64,000 bases of DNA, taken from positions 186,001-250,000 of the forward strand of contig JANQRP010000003.1 of assembly GCA_028284495.1 (NCBI GenBank), written 5' to 3'. This document shows positions 48,929 through 55,831 of this stretch, piece by piece; within the stretch, counting starts at the first letter, position 1, and each line of letters starts with the position of its first letter. Under the pieces are notes generated by a model. It searched no databases and was not told the DNA's origin. It saw nothing but the letters and a program-made list of their open reading frames with translations. A program made the translations under genes and the position numbers. This DNA comes from Longimicrobiales bacterium. Lineage in GTDB: Bacteria > Gemmatimonadota > Gemmatimonadetes > Longimicrobiales > Gaopeijiaceae.

Positions 48929-50053
48929 TTGGCTGCAAGGACCCTGCTGATAGTCTCGGCTCTCTTTCTGGCACCCGCAGCTGCGGTCGGACAGGACGAG
49001 CAACCGCCTGTTGTTCTTTCCTTCTTCTCGGGCCTACAAGAGTACGCCGCGGACCCAGACGTGCCGTCCGCCCAGGAGTACTGGGAACAGGCGCAGGAGT
49101 CTGTTTGGGAGTGCTACGAGCCGGCGGCCTATGATGTAGATGGACTCCGAAGCTACGTCGCTGCGGCCCCAGACAACTTGGGGCTCGCGTTTGCCGCGCT
49201 CTGTCTTATCTCCACGCATGATCCTGCGTCGGCCTCGGCAATGCTCGACCGTGCCGAGCTCGACACCCTCAGTCCAGAGACCCGATTCTACCTCTTGAGT
49301 TCGGTCCCGTACGTGCTCCGCATGGGCGACGTCATGTATCAGGGTGACGGTCGACTCGGGCCGCAGACCCGAGACTTCATCGACCGGCTCCGGCAGACCG
49401 TCGACTCGGCGGCTCTCGTGGGCACCGGCACGCTCCACGCCACGCGACTGCGTGACCTGTTCGACTCCCGCGCGGAACACGCCGAGAATCCCGACTTCGG
49501 ACTCGCTCTGTGGCATCTTTCTGCCTACCTGCTGGGCTCGTTGGACCTTCGTGACCGGGAAATCCTGGCTCCGATGCTCGACATCGAGCTTGTGGGGCAG
49601 GCAGCCTTCTCGAACGTGATGGAAGCTCTCAGTCTCGCCGCCAACCGTGACTTCTTGGCAGAGCTTCGGCCCGCCAGCGGAAACGAAGTGACTCTCGAGC
49701 TGGAGGTGGCAGCGGGCGCAGCGGCGAGGGCTTGGTGGGAGTCTCACGACCCCACGGGTACCGATGCCGTGCTTGAGGGGTTTGTTGGGGCCGGGTTCGA
49801 CGTTTCGGCTCCGCTCGTTTCGGTCGAGAACGCCGACGAGTTGCTCCGCGCGGCCGCTCAGTCTGAACAGCATGTGATTCAGTACAACGCTCTGGCAACG
49901 CTCAACGAGATCTTCGGAGCCTCGTTCGACCTCGAACGTATCATGCTACACGGGAAGTATGGCATGAGCTTCTTCATGCCCGTCGACCCACACGAGCAGA
50001 TGGTGGAGCGCGTAGTAGAGTATTGGCGCGGGCAGATCGGGGGAGCGCCCTAG
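48929..50053 (+). CDS. cassette 6: exported hypothetical protein
   Basis: About 374 residues from TTG 48929 behind an agggag ribosome-binding site; the longer in-frame start lies inside attC5. The signal peptide is at residues 1-22 (TLLIVSALFLAPAAAVGQ). The mature protein is helical and acidic with several short TPR-like or HEAT-like helix pairs (LGLAFAALCLISTHDPASASAMLDRAEL). No enzyme motif seen. Codon use and base composition are clearly less GC-rich than the flanking chromosome. Confidence 0.65.
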   Translation: MAARTLLIVSALFLAPAAAVGQDEQPPVVLSFFSGLQEYAADPDVPSAQEYWEQAQESVWECYEPAAYDVDGLRSYVAAAPDNLGLAFAALCLISTHDPASASAMLDRAELDTLSPETRFYLLSSVPYVLRMGDVMYQGDGRLGPQTRDFIDRLRQTVDSAALVGTGTLHATRLRDLFDSRAEHAENPDFGLALWHLSAYLLGSLDLRDREILAPMLDIELVGQAAFSNVMEALSLAANRDFLAELRPASGNEVTLELEVAAGAAARAWWESHDPTGTDAVLEGFVGAGFDVSAPLVSVENADELLRAAAQSEQHVIQYNALATLNEIFGASFDLERIMLHGKYGMSFFMPVDPHEQMVERVVEYWRGQIGGAP

Positions 50054-50057
50054 CGCT

Positions 50058-50153
50058 ACCTGACTGGCATCTGCTGCAGCGCGATCTGCATCTTGGGCGT
50101 GCCGCGCATGCATCTCCCCACCGGTGCGCAGCAGAGATGCCGAACCGTCAGAC
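50058..50153 (+). repeat. attC6 (96 bp), compensated core change
   Basis: Inverse core acctgac (50058-50064) and core gtcagac (50147-50153). The usual AAC/GTT has become GAC/GTC on both sides, preserving base pairing although the canonical GTT is lost. Arms and centre match attC1 and attC7. Confidence 0.85.
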
Positions 50154-50172
50154 CTCTGGTGCAGACAGGCCG

Positions 50173-50766
50173 ATGACAGAGACTTCTCGGGACCTGACGC
50201 TCGACTCGGTGGCGGAGTTCCTCGAGCCGTCTCCGTTGCGGCGCACGCTGTGGATCGCTGCAGGTGCCTTGATCGTCGCGGTTGCGGTGATGGGTCTCGT
50301 ATGGGACGTGTCGATCTGGTCGGCTGCCTTCGCGGTCGTTGGCGGCCTCGCCGGAGGTAGACTCCTCTCGATCGGTCTCCGAGGAGTCCCGCTCCTCGAG
50401 TGGGACTCCGAGGGTCTGACGGACCGGACTTCGCTCATTGGTGGTGACCTGTTCGTGCCGTGGAGCCAGATCAGCTCGGTTACGACCAGCTCTCTCCACT
50501 CCGGAGTTCGCCTGAACCTCGTCGCGAATGCCGACTGCCTGCGCTCCGCCGGCCCCGGCCGCTGGCTCCAGGCTCGGATGAATCGGGCCCGCGGATTCTC
50601 AGGCATCGAGATCAGCCCCACCTTCACGGCGATTGACTACACGTCCCTTGGTCGCTCACTGGATGAAATCGTGACCCGACAGCAGATCGGACGCGTGACC
50701 GAGTCTCGCACCCCTGCGAAGCTTCGGCCCGGTGACATGAGCGGGCCGGACCCGAGTTCCGACTAG
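50173..50766 (+). CDS. cassette 7: membrane protein with a possible PH-like domain
   Basis: 197 residues from ATG 50173; the longer in-frame ORF begins inside the preceding cassette and is rejected. Two membrane helices at about 28-50 (TLWIAAGALIVAVAVMGLVW) and 55-75, then a cytosolic beta-rich domain (LLEWDSEGLTDRTSLIGGDLFVPWSQISSV) resembling the small bacterial PH-like (STM3941-type) membrane proteins often found as cassettes. That comparison is from memory of the pattern, not a search. Confidence 0.6.
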   Translation: MTETSRDLTLDSVAEFLEPSPLRRTLWIAAGALIVAVAVMGLVWDVSIWSAAFAVVGGLAGGRLLSIGLRGVPLLEWDSEGLTDRTSLIGGDLFVPWSQISSVTTSSLHSGVRLNLVANADCLRSAGPGRWLQARMNRARGFSGIEISPTFTAIDYTSLGRSLDEIVTRQQIGRVTESRTPAKLRPGDMSGPDPSSD

Positions 50767-50852
50767 CCGCTACCGCAGCGCGATCCGCATCTTGGGCGTG
50801 CTGCGCACGCATCTCCCCACCGGTGCGCGGCAGAGATGCGAATCCGATGGAG
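50757..50852 (+). repeat. attC7 (96 bp), degenerate cores
   Basis: Inverse core ttccgac (50757-50763) and core gatggag (50846-50852) depart from consensus. The arms and centre (cttgggcgtgctgcgcacgc, accggtgcgcggcagagatgc) are still clearly of the family. Confidence 0.8.
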
Positions 50853-50860
50853 AGAGTCGC

Positions 50861-51637
50861 GTGAAGACACCCCACCTGTGGTTCTTCCTGGGCCATGCGC
50901 TTCTTGCGGCACTACCGTTGCAGGCACAGGACCGCATCCCGAACTCGGACCGTGTCGGGCCGTTCTCCGACGAGGCCCTCGCTTGGTTGGAGACCCCGTG
51001 CAACGCCGAGGACGGACGCACGGTTCGCGGGGTATTCCGGGATGATCGGGGCACTCCCGTCTTCGGAGCCTACGTCATCTTCGAGGAGCATCGGTGCGGA
51101 GCCCGGGTTGTCGACGGTGTCTACGTCGCGAGGAACGTACCTCGCTCGGAATCTCGGATGTGGTTCGCCACACCCGACCTTGGGGCGGTCCAGCATTGGC
51201 TCGTCACGCCTCGGGACACCGTCATCGATCGGATCCTGCCGGCCCGTAACCATGTCCGTGACTGGACCGAGTATCCGAGCCGTCCGTCGGCGCCAGAGGA
51301 AGTCGAGGGCATCGCGGGCTGCTACTGGATGGGGCGCGACCTGTATGGGCGAAACCGAAACTTCCGGTTGCTTCAGGATGGGCGAGTGGAGGCGTCCGGT
51401 CATGGGCAGCTCATCGAGCCCGGCTGGTCACGGATTGAGGACGGGCAGCGGGTCAAGGTCGTGTTCCTGCGCCTGGGGTCGTTGGGGCAGTCCTCCATCA
51501 CCTTCGATCTCTCCGAAGTCCCCATCGACTGGTCGGCGTTGCCATCGCTCTACGTGTACGACTCTGACGCCTACGCTTCAGGAGAATGGGATAGCTTCGT
51601 CTCGCGGGTAGAGTGCCCGACCCGCGACTCTCCCTAG
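50861..51637 (+). CDS. cassette 8: exported hypothetical protein
   Basis: 258 residues from GTG 50861 after a ggagaga ribosome-binding site formed by the attC7 core itself. The signal peptide is at residues 1-23 (HLWFFLGHALLAALPLQAQ). The mature protein starts with a possible carboxypeptidase-regulatory-like beta-sandwich (DGRTVRGVFRDDRGTPVFGAYVIFEEH), then a part with two cysteines and Trp-rich strands (EGIAGCYWMGRDLYG). No catalytic motif seen. Confidence 0.6.
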   Translation: MKTPHLWFFLGHALLAALPLQAQDRIPNSDRVGPFSDEALAWLETPCNAEDGRTVRGVFRDDRGTPVFGAYVIFEEHRCGARVVDGVYVARNVPRSESRMWFATPDLGAVQHWLVTPRDTVIDRILPARNHVRDWTEYPSRPSAPEEVEGIAGCYWMGRDLYGRNRNFRLLQDGRVEASGHGQLIEPGWSRIEDGQRVKVVFLRLGSLGQSSITFDLSEVPIDWSALPSLYVYDSDAYASGEWDSFVSRVECPTRDSP

Positions 51638-51672
51638 CTGGCATTTGCTGCAGCGCGGTCGGCATCTTGGGG
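51632..51672 (+). repeat. attC8, left half only
   Basis: Inverse core ccctagc and left arm tggcatttgctgcagcgcg continue into ggcatcttggggg, then the sequence leaves the family; the right arm and core are missing. A deletion or replacement has removed the right half and the start of the next cassette. Confidence 0.7.
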
Positions 51673-51703
51673 GATGTGCGTGGCTCGTCCCCCGTCCTGA
51701 TCC

Positions 51704-52108
51704 ATGGTCACTGTCGCTTCAGCCTTCTCGCGCCATCTCGACGCGTTCCGGGCCAACTGGGACCATCTCTGGTCCCTGTCCTCGGACCAGCTTGAGATCG
51801 TCGTCGAGCAGGTCGTCGCCCGGCGGCGTGCGGCCAAGGCCCACGACCGTTACGCCCAGGTCGCGATCGTCGAGGGCGCCAGTCCTCAGCTCGGCGTGGA
51901 CTCGCCAGTCGGCGAGATGGCTCAGGAGATCGCGTACTACGCGACCCACATCTTCGCCGAGAGCCGCGAGAGCGAGGACCAGATCCTCGCCGAGTTCGCG
52001 CGGCTCGAGTTCTTCGATCCGGAGTCAGCCGAGGTGCAGGAGCAGTGGGTGCGGAGCCTCTTCGCACGGGTGACTCGGGAAGGTCTGGGGCGCGCTGAAG
52101 CTTCCTAG
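51704..52108 (+). CDS. cassette 9: small helical hypothetical protein
   Basis: 134 residues from ATG 51704, acidic and almost entirely helical (LSSDQLEIVVEQVVARRRAAKAHDRYAQ, then EMAQEIAYYATHIFAESRESEDQILAEF). No signal peptide, membrane helix or known family. The preceding attC is a half site, so this cassette may have been fused to its neighbour by the same deletion. Confidence 0.55.
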   Translation: MVTVASAFSRHLDAFRANWDHLWSLSSDQLEIVVEQVVARRRAAKAHDRYAQVAIVEGASPQLGVDSPVGEMAQEIAYYATHIFAESRESEDQILAEFARLEFFDPESAEVQEQWVRSLFARVTREGLGRAEAS

Positions 52109-52196
52109 CTGGCATTGGCCGCAGCGCCATCCGCATCCAGGGCGTGCTGCGCCCGCATCACCCCAGCGGCGTGGTGGACACGCCGAACCGTCCGGC
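52103..52196 (+). repeat. attC9 (94 bp), degenerate
   Basis: Inverse core tcctagc 52103-52109, core gtccggc 52190-52196. The left arm tggcattggccgcagcgcc and the right ccgaaccgt resemble attC6; cores are off consensus. Confidence 0.7.
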
Positions 52197-52213
52197 GGCT
52201 GGAGGTCGACAGG

Positions 52214-53044
52214 GTGAAGCACTGGCAGACGATTCCGCTTCTGATGGCGGCTGGCGTCGGCGTGTGTCCGATCCCCACGTGGGCGCAGTCGGAGTGCCGG
52301 CCGGTAGGCGAGCAGCGGATCTACACCTGTGTCCACCCGGGACGAGGGCCTGTGATCGTCCTCGCGGCTGGCGCCGGGCAGGACTCGCGCACGTGGGCGG
52401 ATCTCGTGGGCGAGCTTCGCGGGATCGGCACGGTGGTCACCTTCGATCGGCCCGGCCTGGGTCGAAGCCCGACCGCAGCGGGGCCACGCACACCGACGGC
52501 GATCGCCCGCGAGCTCCGCGCGGTGCTGGAGGACCTCGACCTGCAGGACCCCGCCGTGCTGGTCGGCCACTCGATGGGCGGCGTCCACCTGCTGAGGTAC
52601 GTCGACCTGTTCTCCGGCTCGGTTGCAGCGCTGGTACTGATCGACACTCCGCCATCGACCTTCGAGACCGAGCGGCTGAAGCTGCTGACCGAGGCCGAGC
52701 GGCAGGCCAGAGAGCGAGCTCTCGCCGAGGGCAGGGCTCGAGGGCCTCCGATCATCGGCAGGGAGAGGGATGGGGCCGCGTCCGAGGCGTGGACCTTCAG
52801 CGCGCTTCCGGGCGGGGTGCCGCTCACCGTGATCGTCGGCGACGAACAGGACTTCGGCGAGTCGGGCAGTGAGGCGCGGCACCGGAATCTCTGGCGTGAA
52901 CTCTCCGAGGAGTGGCTCGCGCTTGCGACCGACAGCGAGCTGCTGATCGCCGAGGGCAGCGGACACATGGTGCACATCGACCGACCCGACCTCGTTCTTG
53001 CGGCGGTTCGGCGCATCATCGCTCGAGGTCCACGCAGACAGTAG
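52214..53044 (+). CDS. cassette 10: exported alpha/beta hydrolase
   Basis: 276 residues from GTG 52214 behind a ggaggt ribosome-binding site. The signal peptide is at residues 1-22 (TIPLLMAAGVGVCPIPTWAQ). The alpha/beta-hydrolase fold has the oxyanion region VLAAGAGQDSRTW, FDRPGLGRS, the nucleophile elbow GHSMGGVHLL (Ser), a candidate Asp in VGDEQDFGE and the catalytic His in GSGHMVHID. The mature N-terminus has two cysteines (SECRPVGEQRIYTCVHP) that may form a disulfide. Probably a periplasmic esterase or hydrolase; substrate unknown. More GC-rich than the earlier cassettes. Confidence 0.8.
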   Translation: MKHWQTIPLLMAAGVGVCPIPTWAQSECRPVGEQRIYTCVHPGRGPVIVLAAGAGQDSRTWADLVGELRGIGTVVTFDRPGLGRSPTAAGPRTPTAIARELRAVLEDLDLQDPAVLVGHSMGGVHLLRYVDLFSGSVAALVLIDTPPSTFETERLKLLTEAERQARERALAEGRARGPPIIGRERDGAASEAWTFSALPGGVPLTVIVGDEQDFGESGSEARHRNLWRELSEEWLALATDSELLIAEGSGHMVHIDRPDLVLAAVRRIIARGPRRQ

Positions 53045-53213
53045 CCGAACTGGCATCTCCCGCCGCGCGGACGGCATATTCGAAGTACACAGGCAAGCCA
53101 CGCCTGGCGGCTACGCCAACCGGAATTCCGAACCCCCGGACGCCGCAGTTCGAGGCTCGCGCCGCCGCCGTCCGACCGGCATCCTTGTGCGCAGCAGACG
53201 CGCGAATCCGTCG
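53044..53213 (+). repeat. attC10, long site (170 bp), right end of the array
   Basis: Left half gccgaactggcatctcccg (from 53044) and right half cggcatccttgtgcgcagcag ... gaatccgtcgggt (to 53213) match the family, but the middle is about 70 bases longer. The core is gtcgggt. No further attC follows, so this is taken as the array boundary. Confidence 0.65.
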
Positions 53214-53271
53214 GGTGACACGACACCCCGGACGCCACTCCGACACCCACCTCATCGACCCCCGCCTTCGC

Positions 53272-53517
53272 ATGCTCGAGCTTCACGACAACGACACCGG
53301 TGCCCTGATCGGCTCGGCCACCCCGGAGCAGGTCCAGTTCCTGATCGACAACCTCGAGGAGACGCACTCGGGCGATCAGGACTACTACATCGACGAGCCG
53401 ACCCTGGAGCTGCTCGAGGACAGCGGCGCGGATCCCGCGCTGATCGATCTGCTGCGAGGTGCGCTCGCCGATCGCGAGGGGTTCGAGGTCCGGTGGTCGG
53501 ATCCATCGGGCGGCTAG
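53272..53517 (+). CDS. small acidic conserved-looking protein (81 aa)
   Basis: 81 residues from ATG 53272; earlier in-frame codons run back through attC10. An acidic soluble protein: MLELHDNDTGALIGSATPEQ, then QDYYIDEPTLELLEDSGADPALIDLLRGAL. I have a general recollection of short proteins with this YYID-EPTLE pattern in several environmental phyla but no function. It may be the last cassette (without its own attC) or the first chromosomal gene after the array. Confidence 0.6.
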   Translation: MLELHDNDTGALIGSATPEQVQFLIDNLEETHSGDQDYYIDEPTLELLEDSGADPALIDLLRGALADREGFEVRWSDPSGG

Positions 53518-53577
53518 GCTCCAGCGGAGGCCGGTTCAACCACCGGGTTCGGCGCGGCCCGGGGCAACAGGGGTGTC

Positions 53578-54150
53578 ATGGCTGAGATCGAGGTCCGGAC
53601 CGCCGGAATCGAAGACCTCTCGGGTCACGCCACGATCGGCATCGGCTTCCTCGTGGAGCGTGTGCTCGATCCCGACCCGGGCTGCGGCGGCCTGAGCCTC
53701 GTCGAGCGAGCCCTGTCCGAGCCGTGGTGGAAGGACTACGACGCGGAGGCGGGAGCGAGTCCGACCCGTTGGCCGCAGCGCTTCGACACGTCGGGCTGGT
53801 CGATCATCTCCGCATGGCAGGGAGCCGAGCGGCTGGGAGGCCTCGTCATCGTCGCGGACGATCCCTCCATCGACATGCTCGAAGGTCGCTACGACCTCGG
53901 GTTGATCTGGGACCTCCGCGTCCGGCCGTCTGTGCGGGGTCGGGGGGTCGGGCGTCGGCTCGTGGAAGCGGCCGAGGGCTGGGCCCGCGCTCGCGGGTGC
54001 GCCGAACTCAAGGTGGAGACGCAGAACATCAACGTTGCGGCGTGCCGGTTCTACGAGCGGCAGGGCTTCGAGCTGCGAGCGGTGCACGCCGACGCGTACC
54101 CGGAGCTTCCCGACGAGCTGCAGCTGCTCTGGTACAAGCACGTCTCTTGA
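53578..54150 (+). CDS. GNAT-family N-acetyltransferase
   Basis: 190 residues. The acetyl-CoA binding motif A is DLRVRPSVRGRGVGRRLVEAAEGWARARG (RGRGVG pyrophosphate loop, about residues 120-150), followed by LKVETQNINVAACRFYERQGFELR, a typical motif B. It resembles aminoglycoside or streptothricin-type acetyltransferases in layout but the substrate is not determinable. It has no attC on either side and base composition like the chromosome. Confidence 0.85.
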   Translation: MAEIEVRTAGIEDLSGHATIGIGFLVERVLDPDPGCGGLSLVERALSEPWWKDYDAEAGASPTRWPQRFDTSGWSIISAWQGAERLGGLVIVADDPSIDMLEGRYDLGLIWDLRVRPSVRGRGVGRRLVEAAEGWARARGCAELKVETQNINVAACRFYERQGFELRAVHADAYPELPDELQLLWYKHVS

Positions 54151-54247
54151 ACACGCCACGGGATGCGCCTGCCGCCCGGCATGGCCTGCGAAACGATCCG
54201 GCCGCTGGCCGGTACGCCGACGTCAACCCGCCGACGCTCACCGCCTC

Positions 54248-54862
54248 ATGGCTTTCGACCAACTCCTCACCTCGTTCGTCCTCCTCTGGGCGGTCGTCGA
54301 TCCGATCGGCACCATTCCGGTGTTCATCGCGACGACCGACGGCAAGACGCCGGCCGAGAAGGTCCGGATCGCGAAGATCGCGGCGGGCGCGGCGGCGGCG
54401 ATCCTGCTCTTCTTCCTCGTGGCCGGAGAGGTCCTGCTGCGCCTCATGGGCGTGCCGCTCGCCGCATTTCAGGTGGCGGGAGGGCTGATCCTGTTCCTCT
54501 TCGCGCTGACGATGATCTTCGGCGAGAGCAAGCCCGAGGAGGAGATCCGGCGATCGCGCTCGCTCGAGGAGATCGCGATCCATCCGCTCGCCACGCCGTC
54601 GCTCGCCTCGCCCGGTGCGATCCTCGCGGTAGTCCTACTCACCGAGAATTCGCGGCACTCCATCGGCGAGCAGGCGGCCACCGCCGCGATCGCGCTGCTG
54701 GTCGTGGCCGCGGCCTACGTGATGATGCGGCTCGCCGAGCGGATCTCCGGCGTGATCGGTAGCGCCGGGGCGAGCGTGCTGAGTCGGGTCATGGGACTCC
54801 TGATCGCCTCGATCGCCGCGACGCAGGTGCTGGAGGGGCTGCGCAACTACTTCACCGCCTGA
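54248..54862 (+). CDS. MarC-family integral membrane protein
   Basis: 204 residues, six membrane segments. Family landmarks are LLWAVVDPIGTIPVFIATT at the N-terminus, the FQVAGGLILFLFALTMIFG central helix, and HPLATPSLASPGAI with the proline-containing re-entrant loop. MarC proteins are inner-membrane proteins of still unclear transport function. The ATG at 54248 is chosen because earlier starts lie in the upstream region without hydrophobic coding. Confidence 0.88.
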   Translation: MAFDQLLTSFVLLWAVVDPIGTIPVFIATTDGKTPAEKVRIAKIAAGAAAAILLFFLVAGEVLLRLMGVPLAAFQVAGGLILFLFALTMIFGESKPEEEIRRSRSLEEIAIHPLATPSLASPGAILAVVLLTENSRHSIGEQAATAAIALLVVAAAYVMMRLAERISGVIGSAGASVLSRVMGLLIASIAATQVLEGLRNYFTA

Positions 54863-54949
54863 GTGCGTACGCGCGGCACTGAAGCAACACACTCCCTCAA
54901 CTCGTACTCCTCACGTGGGCTGAACGTGGACACGAGCAAGGGAGTCGAG

Positions 54950-55117
54950 ATGGAGGCGTCGCCGGAGTACGCGGTGGGGTGGGGAACACTCAGCCTGATC
55001 AACGCGGGGCTGGCGCAGGGCAAGAACCGGAGTGCGCTCGCGTGGTGGTTCATCTCGCTGTTCCTGGGCCCGATCGCGACCTTCCTGATCGTGGTCCTGA
55101 GTCGATCCAACGGGTGA
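54950..55117 (+). CDS. small membrane protein (55 aa)
   Basis: 55 residues, with ATG 54950 behind gggag. It has one long hydrophobic segment near the C-terminus (ALAWWFISLFLGPIATFLIVVL), preceded by GLAQGKNRSA, a pattern common in small two-helix membrane proteins. A longer in-frame form (from 54863) lacks a ribosome-binding site. Unknown function. Confidence 0.6.
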   Translation: MEASPEYAVGWGTLSLINAGLAQGKNRSALAWWFISLFLGPIATFLIVVLSRSNG

Positions 55118-55223
55118 CGCCGCCCCGGTAGGGCGAGCGGGGTCGGCACGACCCCCTTGAGGCCGAGGCCATACCGGCGAGATTGCAGGCTTCCTCGTCG
55201 CCGACCTCGAATTCACCACTCCC

Positions 55224-55751
55224 GTGGAATCGCTGCTCCTCGGACCCGTCGGTCCGCTGCTCGTGTTCACCGCGCGGCTCGTCGACGTGCCGCTCGCCAC
55301 CATTCGCACCATCCTGATGGCGCGGGGGACCCGCGGCTGGGTGCCCTTCATCGCGTTCTTCGAGTCGCTCTCGTGGCTGCTCGTGGTGTCGAGCGTGATC
55401 GCGGTCATCGACCGGAGCCCTTGGATGATGCTCGCCTACGCCCTCGGCTTCGCGGCGGGGAACCACGTGGGCATGGTGGTGGAGGGTCGTGTGGGGCTGG
55501 GGCTGGTGAGCACGATCATCCTCACGCGCTCGGGCGTCGAGGTCGCGGAGGCGCTCCGTGAGCGCGGATTCGGCGCGACCGAGTTCCTGGGGCAGGGGCG
55601 GGAGGGCCGGATGGAGATGGTGCTCTCCGTGGTGCGCCGGAAGCGCGCGATGGAGCTGGAGCGCGTGGCTCACGGGTGGGATCCCGAGGCGGTGATCGTG
55701 GTGGGCGAGACGCGCTCGCTCCGAAACGGGGTGCTCCAGCGACGGCGGTAG
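55224..55751 (+). CDS. UPF0316/DUF2179-family membrane protein
   Basis: 175 residues from GTG 55224. Three N-terminal membrane helices (about 8-100, with VFTARLVDVPLATIRTILMARG, the usual UPF0316 start) are followed by a soluble DUF2179-like domain (RSGVEVAEALRERGFGATEFLGQGREGRMEMVLSVVRRK). That domain resembles GlnB/PII-like regulatory folds in related proteins. Function not established. Confidence 0.8.
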   Translation: MESLLLGPVGPLLVFTARLVDVPLATIRTILMARGTRGWVPFIAFFESLSWLLVVSSVIAVIDRSPWMMLAYALGFAAGNHVGMVVEGRVGLGLVSTIILTRSGVEVAEALRERGFGATEFLGQGREGRMEMVLSVVRRKRAMELERVAHGWDPEAVIVVGETRSLRNGVLQRRR

Positions 55752-55831
55752 CCGGTCTGGCGCGACGCGCAGGGGCGCGGACAGGTTGTCGGGTTGGTGA
55801 CTCACGACCCGCACCCGCACCCCCGACGCCC

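Larger units (their letters stand above)
44659..53213 (+). mobile_element. integron-type gene cassette array without an integrase in view (CALIN)
   Basis: About ten single-gene units, all on the plus strand, each followed by an attC-like site. The sites have an inverse core RYYYAAC (gcctaac, gtctaac, acctaac), a conserved inner arm (gcatttgctgcagcgcg), a self-complementary middle, the matching arm (gcgcagcagaaatgc) and a core GTTRRRY (gttaggc, gttagac, gttaggt). Site length is 94-100 bp, except one half site and one of 170 bp. Base composition of the cassettes is visibly less GC-rich than the flanks. No tyrosine recombinase with the IntI-specific insertion is encoded anywhere in the 64 kb, so in this window the cluster lacks its integrase. 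The homogeneous attC family is typical of chromosomal rather than clinical mobile integrons. Confidence 0.9.

Noticed and set aside
45874..50899. Recurrent short ORFs beginning MGVLRTH or similar within several attC sites
   Set aside because: They are read-throughs of the same palindromic site, not genes; the true cassette starts lie after the core.
44659..53213. CRISPR array or other tandem repeat
   Set aside because: Repeats are about 96 bp, imperfect, palindromic and spaced by whole genes of differing length; no cas genes.
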